From Plazaster borealis (lineage: Eukaryota > Echinodermata > Asteroidea > Forcipulatida > Labidiasteridae): 64,000 nucleotides of DNA. The notes under the pieces are model-generated. The model did not search any database, had not been told where the DNA came from, and saw only the letters and a program-made list of their open reading frames with translations. The position numbers and the translations under genes were made by a program. The DNA is taken from positions 62,001-126,000 of the forward strand of contig JAJGQC010000311.1 of assembly GCA_021014325.1 (NCBI GenBank), given 5' to 3'. Shown here in pieces: positions 23,227-34,061 of the stretch (positions are counted from its first letter, which is position 1; the number at the start of each line of letters is the position of its first letter).

Positions 23227-24502
23227 AAACAACAAGGCCCAATATTATAGAGCTGTTTAAGCTCAACAAGTAAGCACAACAAAATTGTGCTTACAAAATT
23301 AAAATCCACCAGCACAACCATTTGTGTCACATTATATCACCTGCAACTGCTAATGCTAATAACCCTCGTGATCTTCGGAGATAGTTTTACTTCCAGAGTA
23401 AATTACTGACCAATTGTTATTATGATTTTTTTACAATTATTCATGAGTATTTGACAGAAAAGACTATGTATTCAGATTATGGATACAAGTCGTAAATAAT
23501 GATGAAAAATCGAACGTAAGATTCACATTCAGAGAGTCCGTGCAAGGGAAGCGTGTTTTATGGCGCACCAGCATGGGAGCTTCTTGAACGTAAACCTTGG
23601 GGCATATCCCGTACAGCCGCTGCCGTGTCTCGTGGGGCCAGAGAGACAAATCCAGGAAAGTGAACTTCCCAACTTGCCGGTCTAGCTGTGAGCTTGGGGA
23701 GGGGTGGGAGCCAGACCATTATTGACGGTTTGATTTACGAGTTTTTTTAGTTGGTACCATATATGAAGACCACTTTTATGATAGTGACGGTGCAATCGTA
23801 TTTATTTAAAGTATTGAAAAAGTTATTATCCCAGCACACAAGGAACTTTGTTAATTAACTAAATTTGTTTGCAAACTATCGAATTCCCATCCACAAACAA
23901 CGGTGTCCTTGTTGTTTACGTTAGAAGCTAACTCCTAGTCTTAAGCTAACCCCCACAAATGACATCACATGGAAGCGCACCGCAAACGGCAGAAGTGCTT
24001 TTAGTTTTTCAAAACCTTGAGGTTGGGGCCTAATTTTGATTGATAATTACGAAAAATTCAGAAAACACATCAAAATTATAATTAAATGACAAACAAACAC
24101 ATTATCAACAAGTTTGAATAGCATCTCCGTTCAAAAATTCTCGCTCAAGTAACTGTTTGAACTACCCATGTACTTAGACCGTAGTGTGTCAATGAAACCC
24201 GCAAAGGTTTTGGGGATGATGACGTCACCGATGACGTCATAACATTAAATCAATGTTTAATATTGAAAAAAAATTCATATGTGAAGAACCATAATTGCTA
24301 CACACAAGATCTTTGGACCGTGTGAAAGATGTTGTCACATGCTGTCCACAAATGAGCTACAAGAAGTGACAACTGGGGAAAAAATCTCGGCATAAAAACG
24401 CAAGTTTCTTTTCGAAAACAAATGTCACCTCCTGGAGGTACATGGGCGTAGGGCCAAGGATCGGAGGAAGTCCAGAGTATTGGCACTATTAATGGGGCTA
24501 AT
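23227..24502. other. No gene recognised
   Basis: Begins with a GGCCCAATATTATAGAGCTG fragment of the GGGCCC family (23243-23310). The rest gives no convincing exon. A duplicated GATGACGTCA motif lies near 24220-24238. Confidence 0.4.
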
Positions 24503-24838
24503 CTTGGTGTATCCCAACATTTGCATAAAATAACAAGTCTGTGAAAATTTGGGCTCAATTGGTCATCGAAGTTGCAAGAAAATTATGAAAGAAAAAACAC
24601 TTGTTTGTTGTTGTACAAATTTGTGTGCTTTCAGATATAGGAATAAACTTCCTACAAGAAGTTTTTTTTATTTTAGTGAGAAATTACCTCTTTCTCAAAA
24701 ACTACGTTACTTCAGAGGGAGTCGTTTCTTACAATGTTATTTACTATCAACAGCTCTCCGTTGCTTTTTACCAAGTAAGGTTTTATGCTAATATTTGTTT
24801 TGAGTCATTACCAAACGTGTACCATGTACGTTATCTTA
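24503..24838 (+). mobile_element. MITE family A, 5'-truncated
   Basis: Runs from CTTGGTGTATCCCAACA to a damaged right terminus (ACCAAACGTGTACCATG then TTATCTTAAA). It is followed by a stray CCATGAAATTGGGCCCAGG end of the GGGCCC family (24857-24877). Confidence 0.8.
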
Positions 24839-27139
24839 AATCCATATTTTTAGCTCCATGAAATTGGGCCCAGGCACTATAAAAAGTGTATCCATTACAA
24901 ACAGTTTTTACTGTGATAGTCGCATTATATCATTTAGCGAGGTCGTCCAATCAGAGAGGGGCATGTACACGCGGGCGTGCTGACTTAGTACCATCACACA
25001 CACACACACCACGTACGTTGTACACTTGGCATGACAACTCGAGCAGATCCCGGCAGAAAGGTTCATGAAAGGAGAAATTTGTATGGTCGAAGGTACGGGG
25101 GTATAGTTTCATCAATGCTAATAAATAACCAATCAAAACAAAGCTTATAAAATTCCGCATGCCATGGTCAGTGAGAATTTTACTCAGAGCGCAAGGGTAT
25201 GCGTGCAGCGTTGTAGCCACGCCGGTCGGCGCCGGTCGGCGCCAGTCGGGTGTAACCGGCACTAGCTTCTGCCGATCGCCACACAGACAAAATGAACATC
25301 CTACCGACCTGCACAAAATGCAGCAAAAACTATATTAAAATGAACAGAAAACACCCCAAACTACCACTTTCAAGCAGCTGCATGTTCAGTTTGAACAAAA
25401 AATAAGGAAGACGAAAACAACGACATAAATAACTGGTAAATTTTGTGTAAAACAAGAAGAAAAAAAGAAGAAGAAGCGAACCGCAACACTTTATGCCACC
25501 GATCATGTACAAATCAAATACTTTGGAACGAACAGTCAATACCATACCGTATGGACGCTGCCATGTGCTAGCAACGCTGCGCCGGCAATCGATGTACGAT
25601 GGAAACCAGACCAATTCTATGAATTCATGTACACAATTGTGAGTCCGTTTACAGATCATAATACTTGACAAAACACGTACGTCCTGTGCACGACCAAACT
25701 CATGCAATATCGACTGCTAGATGGAAGACTTTACGTGTCTGCGCATGCTCGGAAAAGGGTTTTTCCCTTGACGCTGCAATAATCATCATCATTGGTGTGC
25801 GGACTAAACTTGTATCAGCTCCCCGCTCAAGTATTTAATCAGGTTTTTACATCAGGGTTCTCCACACGCAGTTTTGTCCGGACAAAATCGTCGTGCGCCC
25901 GGACAAAAAAATGTCGAAAAATACTTAAATGACGAACACAAACCACCGTTTCAATGCGCTAGTAGATCGATCTTTTGTAGTAATAGTATGCAGCGACTGG
26001 TACCCAGAAGTCAGCTATTTCGTAACGGCATTTCGCGTGCATTTTTCTCTGTGTCGCAGGGCATCCTGACTACATTTTTACTCGATGAACAGAACCTTGT
26101 ATCCAAGACTCAATAATTGAGTCAACCCCGCGCTATCATGAGAGATATTATTATTGTACATTGTCCATCAGGTTGACATTGTCCATCAGGCTCACAATTC
26201 TTTGCATGTTGAAACAAACAGCGTGATATTAGGAGACCGATCAGAGAGTTAAAAAAACGGACGCAAATCTGAAACTCGCATTCCAAGTACATGTAGAAGC
26301 TGTCGGGCGATCGTGCACAAAGTGGATGGATTTTTTAGTTCAGGATCAGTGGTTTTGTTTGTGCTGAAATGATTTGCACAAAAATGTTTGCACAATCAGT
26401 CGATCTTGCAGGAATAGTTTGTGCAATTGCCGATCGTGCAGGAATTTCGTGACCCTTATTAGGATCTATTAAACCTGGTGTGTTGACATCTGCTGGCTTT
26501 CTGGTCCTTGCTCTATGCTTATAGTTTTCTGCCTTTTCTATTTTTACATTCGAGGCCTGGTATTTTGTAAGAGTTACCATAATACATACACTTCCATTAA
26601 TTTATTGTACTGGTACAGACAATACAATGTGTACTTTACTTGAATCACTGTCATGAAAATGAAAATAAGAGTTTATATTTGAAGGAAATTAAATCAGTTT
26701 TTATTTTTGTTGAAGTTTTCTATGAATAAATACTGACAATTGTGTCAAAATTGACATGAAATTTACGTTTTCTGTTTTCAGCAATATGGAAACTAAGGAT
26801 TGCCGTCGATTGCTGCCTAAATTTTACTCATTTCTAATAGAGCAACTTGTTTGCATCATTTTGGTACCAAATTTAGCTGCGACAACCTGCGATACACGAT
26901 TTTAGAGCAGTTTTTCTGAAGCGATCACCGTACATTTTCGCCCCTTTTCTGAACTCCATATTACGTGTGGCGCGCTCCACTGAGAAACACGACACCCGAG
27001 CACGGCTGCGCTCGCCGGAAAAGTCGGTGTTGTGCAATATGATACCCCTATTTATGTCTGATTGCACAGTTGAAATTTCAATGTACTTGGTGTCTAATAT
27101 ATTGTGATGAGGGATACTGCCGCTTATAGTTGTCTTTAA
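24839..27139. other. No gene recognised
   Basis: Contains ordinary intergenic-looking sequence with a CA microsatellite (25003-25016) and a directly repeated GCCGGTCGGC (25220-25245). Several frames of 80-125 codons exist on either strand, but none carries a recognisable domain. Confidence 0.4.
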
Positions 27140-27540
27140 ATGTATCTGTCAGCTGTACCACAGTGCACTGTAGCGTCTTTACCAAGAAAGCGATTATTTG
27201 AAGTTGTAACTTCTGCTGATGATGCATCAAACATTAAAAACTCTTGTCGTGGTTGCTTAGAATTATTCACAGATGTGTTTCATGTTCCGCAATGTGATAT
27301 TCCAGAGGAGATTCGTCAGTCAGTGACAAAAAGCATTCGGGATTTCCTTTACAAATTGAGGAGGAAATGGGCATAAAGCAGCCGAAAAAACAGAGTTTTG
27401 AACGTAAGAACACAGACTGGCTGAAAGGAGAGTTGTGTTTTGACACGAAAGTGGATGACTGGCTCTCAAGAAGAGGAACAAAACCAACGGTAACATTCGT
27501 TGAGAATGCCACATCATCCGAGCCTAGTACGTCAAAGGGT
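27140..27540 (+). pseudogene. Possible remnant of a multicopy element gene (unrecognised)
   Basis: A frame reading LFEVVTSADDASNIKNSCRG and IPEEIRQSVTKSIRDFLYKL stops at 27376. The next frame continues at once with EEMGIKQPKKQSFERKNTDW and DDWLSRRGTKPTVTF, ending in SKGRPKTDW. The composition looks like real protein with a frameshift at about 27360. A GRPK-type motif after a Ser/Thr linker occurs in many uncharacterised element-derived proteins of invertebrates. No domain can be named. Confidence 0.35.
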
Positions 27541-28019
27541 CGTCCAAAAACAGACTGGTTGTCTTCGTCAAATTTCCCCTGTTTGTTCTCATTTTTTTAT
27601 ACTGAAAAGCAATTGGTCACAATTTTACCGCGATAAACAGTCCATTACATCAGGACCAATCAAAAATCGGTATTTTGCTGACATCATACCCCGATCTAAT
27701 TATCACCATTATTTTTTTCCCAGCGCGGTAAAGGCTAAGATTAGCATACCTCGCTCCCATTGGTTGGGGTCCGCATGCAAAAGCATTACAACATCAAATG
27801 GAGCAACTGCACAGAATCGCACCCACATTGGGAAAAAAAATTCACAGCTCGGCCGGCTGATGACGTCATGATTTTATTTTTGTCATTCCAAAATGGCCGC
27901 GCTCTGTGTACATCGGGGCAAAATGTAATTTATTTCAATATCCAAAACACCACAAGCAAGCTAAGAGTTAGGCGAACACTTTTGGTTGGTGTAAATTGCC
28001 GACCCGCCCGTGGGAAAGG

Positions 28020-28214
28020 CGCCATAATTTGTTTTGTTGCGAGCTGAAGAAAAGATGGTCCGGACGTGTGGCCAAGGATTCATGGATCGTTGGCCACATA
28101 AGTGGGGCTACAACGGAAGATGCGACTTATCTGTTTGTAATGCCACATCCTGAACAGAGCTGGAACAGAGGATTTTCTGCAAAGGGACTAAACCCTGTAT
28201 TTCTTCCCAAATAA
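28020..28214 (+). pseudogene. Unrecognised protein-like frame
   Basis: Reads KKRWSGRVAKDSWIVGHISG and continues through ATTEDATYLFVMPHPEQSWN to a stop at 28214. The composition is protein-like and a TTCCAA-type flank follows, but I cannot assign a family. It may belong with the fragment at 27140. Confidence 0.2.
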
Positions 28215-29147
28215 TGTGTACGTGCATTACAGTCAGTCAGATTCAAGATAATGGAAAAGCATTTACGCACTTAATAACAATAACATCAATCAAACAACAT
28301 GTGCGGTCTAGCCCAGGTTGGACTCCGGTAAATTTTCCGCTGCAAGCCACCAATTTATCCCCCTTAATTATTTAGGTCAAATTACACTGAATTATATTCT
28401 TACCTATCGAGAAGGGTTTCCCAAATGTATACAGCCAGAAAACAGGCAGAATTGAACAATTCTAAATGCCTAAAAAGATGTCTGAAAATCGCAAGTCCAA
28501 GTGAGATGAAAATAAACGCCATTTTGCTTCGTTGTCCAAATGTGCGTTTGTCTGTTTAAGTTGTGTATTACTCCAATCAGTCGGTCAGCGTTATGCGCAT
28601 TGGAAAATTCGCTAGGACTTTTCGATTTTGGAAATGGGTAAACGAAGATGATGTTTAGGGAACTTGGAACAACCATAAGCAAGGCCAACAAAGCACACAT
28701 GCGTTGATGGATAGGCCGCTATGTCCGTAAATCAAAATATAATTGTTGTGATGGTTTTGTTAAACATGTACAATAATACACTGATCTGCTAAGACTGCCA
28801 TTTCATAAGAGATGATTAGGATACTTTGTACTTGAGTTGAGGCCACCAGTTTAAAGAAGGGGATCTGACCCGCCGAGTTGTTTGACTGGCGAGTTGTCCG
28901 ACGGACGAGTTGTCTGACATTCGTTGTTGTGACGGCGGCGGGTTCGTGGTGTGATTGAGCAGAATGGCGTTGTTAAATTCATCACACAGCAAGCTGCCAT
29001 AATTAAACACAGCTACAATTCTTGTGAATATTTTTTAAAAGTTTATTTCGAGTATGCCCTGGGCGGCAACGTCGTAGCCGGGGGGGGGGGAGGTAGCCCA
29101 CCTTGTTAAGCTGTATTCTGCTCCGGCATGCTGTAACATGGCTCTCT
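28215..29147. other. No feature recognised
   Basis: No conserved exon or inverted-repeat element was found on either strand. A GACGAGTTGT/GGCGAGTTGT motif repeats three times at 28873-28912. Confidence 0.4.
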
Positions 29148-29487
29148 GAACACGTTTGGTAATTGTCAAAGACCAGTGTTCTCACTTGGTGTATCCCAAC
29201 ATATGCATAAAATAACAAGCCTGTGAAAATTTGGGCTCAATTGGTCGTCAAAGTTGCAAGAAAATGATGAAAGAAAAAACACCCTTGTTGTGCAAATTTG
29301 TGTGCTTTCAGATATAGGAATAAAAACTTCTTGCAAGAAGTTTTTGTTATTTTACTTTAGTGAGAAATTACCTCTTTCTCAAAAACTACGTTACTTCAGA
29401 GCGTTTCCTACAATGTGTTATACTATCAACAGCTCTCCGTCGCTTGTTACCAAGTACGTTTTTATGCTAATATTTGTTTTGAGTCAT
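29148..29487 (+). mobile_element. MITE family A, both ends truncated
   Basis: Starts at GAACACGTTTGGTAATTG without TTAAAGG and stops after TTTGTTTTGAGTCATT, where unrelated sequence begins. Confidence 0.8.
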
Positions 29488-29527
29488 TGGGACCAGGGTG
29501 AGGGAAGAGGGATCGTGCCCCCACACC

Positions 29528-29680
29528 AGGGCTCGATTTCACAAAGAGTTAAGATTGATCGTAACTGCAAATCCATCGCAGTTGCTTAGCAAAGAGTGAT
29601 GTCACATATCCCCACTATGGTAATACTGATAACTCATCTTAAGATGAATCTTAGGCTTTGTGAAATCGATTGCAGGGCCC
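29528..29680. mobile_element. AGGGCTCGATTTCACAAAG-family repeat, copy 1
   Basis: Begins AGGGCTCGATTTCACAAAGA and ends TGTGAAATCGATTGCAGGGCCC, an imperfect inverted pair. The interior contains AGTTAAGATTGATC and its complement GATGAATCTTAGG. The second copy is at 44152-44300. Confidence 0.7.
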
Positions 29681-29851
29681 CTCCCCCAGCCAGGTGGTGG
29701 CCCCCAAAAAAATCCAGATAGATCAAAGATGCATTGTTTTATAATGTTATGTTATTGAATTCTTTGTTGTAGTGCCACCTGAAGTGCCCCTTCTAATTAA
29801 TAATAGATTATTTAAATAAAGCCAAAACAATGTGGCCCCTGCCCCCCACCC

Positions 29852-29939
29852 TACTCCTAGAACAAATGTCGAACTATGGTTCGTTCTGCTATTGTCTCCA
29901 CGATAGCGAAGCAAACCTCATTATGGCTATATAGGAGTA
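29852..29939. mobile_element. Small fold-back repeat, relative of 8383-8471
   Basis: ACTCCTAGAAC at the left and the GGAGT end at the right enclose GGTTCGTTCTGCTAT, which is opposed to ATAGCGAAGCAAACC. More diverged than the copy at 8383. Confidence 0.5.
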
Positions 29940-30837
29940 CCCTCACCCCCACTGGAAAGCAATCACCCCTCCCTTCCTGCCCCAGTCCACCCGTACCAAG
30001 CCACACAGCCTGGACCTGTCCATACAGCCTGGACCCTTACTTGTGGCTCACTTGTGGTGATTATTATGAACCCTCCAGGATCATCACAACCACAAACAAG
30101 CAGTGATGTATTGCGATATAGGGCGGGCGGGGAATAGAGGGGCACATTGACCCATCCATGCCTGATGTCTATTTCCACCGTACTTTTTTGTTTCTGTCGT
30201 TTAGTGGCGTCAGTTAATTCAGATTTCTTTTGTTCTCCACTTTGTTGTTTCATTTTAATAGTTGGTGGGAGGACAAGGGATCGGCAAACACAAATTGGCA
30301 GAAACTTTACTGGAACTCAACACGTTATACTCCCTTCAAGTGTAAGTCAATAATCATCATGAAATATCTTAACCGTCTTACATTTTGTTTTCTTCCTGCA
30401 ATATAAAGTATTAGAAACAAAGTGTTAGCCAGAGGGGTGTCTGAGTGTCTAATGGACACCCTATTTTATCTGTCATTTGCATGTAAATGTATTGTAAGTG
30501 AGCAATTTGGACAGCCAGTTTTTAAATTTCCAGCAAATTTGGACACCCTTTTATGAAATCCTGGCTAAAACCTTGATTAGAAGAATGAATTTTGCCTTTT
30601 GATATTTTTTCTCTTATGCAGTGAATTTTTCTTTTCAAATCCGGAACTTATAACGTGACGTTTAATAATAATACCTTATTTATTTGACATTTTTTAGTCG
30701 GACTACTACCCATCTCCCTCTGCCCTCAGAAAAAAACCCGATTGATTTTGTCGTCTTCATCCTGGATGCCAGTAACAATCTCAGGTATTCATCCTAAAGC
30801 CTGTGATTTTACCAGTAATGTTCCTGATTTCAGGACT

Positions 30838-30915
30838 GCTCTGCCTCTAGCTACCAGGCAGGTGGTGGGATATCTGCTCTGGAATGGCAAAGGTGTTGGG
30901 TTTGAATCCTGCCCA
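30838..30915 (+). repeat. tRNA-like SINE fragment (weak)
   Basis: GGGTTTGAATCCTGCCC at 30897-30913 resembles a pol III B box (GGTTCGAATCC), and a possible A-box-like region lies upstream. There is no intact tRNA cloverleaf or anticodon loop, so at most a tRNA-derived SINE. Confidence 0.3.
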
Positions 30916-30975
30916 AGTAATGCTTGTGGATTGTTTTCACTGGACTCGGGGAAATTACTGAGTATACAGTGCTTT

Positions 30976-33582
30976 TTAAAGGCATCGTACACGTTTGGTA
31001 ATTGTCACAGACCAGTGTTCTCACTGGTCATCGAAGTTGCAAGAAAATGTTGAAAGAAAAAACACCCTTGTTGTACAAATTTGTGTGCTTTCAGATAGGA
31101 ATAAAAACTTCTCTTTAGTGAGAAATTACCTCTTTCTCAAAAACTACGTTACTTCAGAGGGAGTCGTTTCTCACAATGTTTTATACTATCAATAGCTCTC
31201 TGTTGCTCGTTACCAAGTAAGTTTTTATGCTAATGTATATTTTGAGTGTCACGGGTATTGCCTGGAATTTAGGGTCCCGTAATGTAAACCGGTTCAATGG
31301 TACGACAAAATTAAATAAATATGTTTCAATAACGAAGTGAGGTCGATGAATGACAGTCAAATCTTAATTTATTCACCAAACCCAAATCACCAAATAGTAT
31401 TGGCAAACAACAATTAAGATGTATTCAAGAAGAGATAATCCCAAATCCAATTCACATAAAATATAAGAATTCACATAGGAAAATAATTAATACAATGAAA
31501 GTAATAAAGGTAAATAAACTTTACGACTCCGATCCACGCGATAACGACAACAAGTTCAATTGAAGACAACTTGACGAACCGATGAAAGAAATCCAGAAAG
31601 CATCAGGAAAAGTTCAATAGTTCAGTTTCAAGAAGATACATTGAAGAATTGAAGACAAACAGGTACACGATGAAATTGTAGACTGACAGGTACACGATGA
31701 AATTGTAGAGACTAAGAACTCCAAGATAGAAACTGTTGATCCAAACACCTCATCTACGTCAACGATCAGCACTCCTCTTAATAATAACCCACAGTTGCAT
31801 AAAACTACATCAACTCAAAGTAGTTATCAGCAAACAACCTATGGTTGAAAATAAAAGAGATGTTTGGTCCTAGCACATTCAACAGTAGCAATTCTAACAG
31901 CAACAGCATGTCTTAGCTGTAAGACAGCTCAGAAACAGCTCAGAAACAACTAAATAATAAGCAAACCTAAAATATTAAATCGTGAACATTAAACAAATTA
32001 AATAAACTAACTATCCTCTAATAAAACTATCAATCGTAATTCAACCAAAGTGAATAAAACCTTATCAACTTAGAAGATGCAAAATGAAGAAAACCCAAAA
32101 GAACAACAAAGTTCGATGCACTCATAGAGCTCATTGTGAATTTCCAACACTACATCCATAGTAAAAACAACCTTGAAGACACTATCATTACATGCACCGT
32201 ATGCATGCACTAGGGACAGATTCTACCACTAACCACAGAATCTCATTAACATATCCCAATAAACTTTCACCAGGGCAGTGCTCAGTGTTGCGTTAGTAAC
32301 CATTCACACACAATGTATGTATATGCATTACTAATACTAGAACCAAATGACCCTGAGTGAAACTCTATACTATGACCATAAGAACAAAGCAAGTGTTACC
32401 AAATCAATAACTCCCAAAAGAATTAACTTCAATCAAGAACATGAAAATGAAGCAAAGCAGAATAATAACTGAACCTTACGAAATAATCTTCCAAACAATA
32501 TTCACTGAATAAAATATGATAACTCCTATAAAATTCCATGAGAAAAGTCTATCAAGATGAACTTGTGTCTGACTATAGTATTCTCAACAAAACCTAGCAA
32601 GATATGTCTGAGCAATATTAAATTTCATAACTCTCACAAATGAAATAATCATTCTGTAAGACCAATCTGAATTTAGCAGGTTGCATCGATAACGAAATTA
32701 TATGAGCATATCTACATGTATATCGGCTATAGTTATAATCTATAACTCCAAAACTAAACGAAAGTAAAATCAATAAATGTGACTAAATATCAAAACAATC
32801 AATATAAGAAACTCACTAAAACTTGGCTAGAAATGATATCAATCTCTTGCAAATAAATTCATGATGTGAAACCATAAATTATCATTCAAACTCTCAGGAT
32901 CAAAAGTTAAACTCATCTTAAACTATAAACCTTAAAATACTTTCTCAGCCAGTCCTTTCCTCAAGCAACTAGGTAAAAGTTTTATAAACTGATTATCTTC
33001 AAAATACTAAAGAAGAACTGGATGTCCTAAACTCATGATCACATTAAAATCTTCATTAGCTGTGAAAACTAATAATATGATGAATGCAACATTTTGACTC
33101 AATCCATTCACTAGGAAAGCAACTGTTATAACCACTATAAATAATATAAATCAACAATGAATAACCCCTAAATATTACTTCTCAGGTTCCTATTAGAAAG
33201 ATGGAATATATCAACTCACCTATGGTTGAAAATAAAAGAGTTGTTTGGTCCTAGCACATCAACAGTAGCGATTCTAACAGCAACAGCATGTCTAATTAGC
33301 TGTAAGACAGCCTAGTCAGAATGCCTAGCTGATTGCCAATATAGACCCAATATAAACACATAGTCTTCCTACTTCCTAAGGACCACCCACCAGGGAGGTA
33401 AGGAATTTTAAGATCAAATTAAGACAAGGATTGTTTATTCCTGCTTAGGGAGAAAGGCATTAGACATAGGGACCCAACACTGTCTTAATGATGGGAATTA
33501 GACTAGCTTAAGTCATACCCAAATGGCTCAATTTTGGGGGGTGTGACATGAGTAATTACCAAACGTGTACAGTGCCTTTAAA
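30976..33582 (+). mobile_element. MITE family A, split by a 2.3-kb insertion
   Basis: The left part, 30976-31246, runs from TTAAAGGCATCGTACACG to TATTTTGAG. The right part, 33549-33582, runs from TGAGTAATTACCAAACGTG to CTTTAA. Joined in order, the two parts match intact family-A copies. A short deletion (about 75 bp after TGTTCTCACT) also distinguishes this copy. Confidence 0.85.
31247..33548. mobile_element. TGTCAC...GTGACA element, 4-bp TSD, likely solo LTR
   Basis: A 2302-bp AT-rich, ORF-less insertion starts TGTCACGGG and ends GTGTGACA, flanked by TGAG at 31243-31246 and 33549-33552. TG...CA ends with a 4-bp duplication fit an LTR, so a long solo LTR (BEL- or Gypsy-like) is the likeliest reading. 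A block of about 90 bp (CCTATGGTTGAAAATAAAAG...GCTGTAAGACAG) is directly repeated at 31838-31928 and 33219-33311. A non-autonomous LTR element is the alternative. Confidence 0.65.
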
Positions 33583-33905
33583 CACACATTGGTGCATGGG
33601 TAAAAAAATAATAATAATATTCTTTTATCCTTGATGAAAATTTAACATCCATTAAACAAGTCCTGTATATTCTCCAAAGCAATAAAATGCCACTTCCCCT
33701 GTTTTTTTTCCATTTTTGTCTCATAGAACTTTAAAAAAGAGCACCTATTGTGACAAAGATTTCCGTATATTTTGTTCTTGTTAATTTTGATTTGAACAAA
33801 TGTATCGCCACATGTTCAAATATGCTGTCCAATCCCTTTAAGTACAAGTAGATAATGTATTCAGCTGAAACTTTAGTCACAGGTTACTTTCTTGATAATT
33901 TTGCC

Positions 33906-33969
33906 TATAGAGAGGTTTCACGTGACGTCACACCGTCAGATTTTGACACCCGCCGCCATGTTGAGTACT
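33906..33969 (+). repeat. ISL2EU left terminal inverted repeat
   Basis: Outer TATAGAGAGGTT and inner CCATGTTGAGTACT match the right end in reverse complement. Between them lie CACGTGACGTCAC and a CpG-rich stretch that differs from the right end. Confidence 0.85.
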
Positions 33970-34061
33970 AAATCAGCTGGCTAGAGTAACGTAAACAATA
34001 AACAGCGACACCAACCGCCAGGCCTGAGTTATTTTTATTGTTATAAAAACGGAAGCAGATA

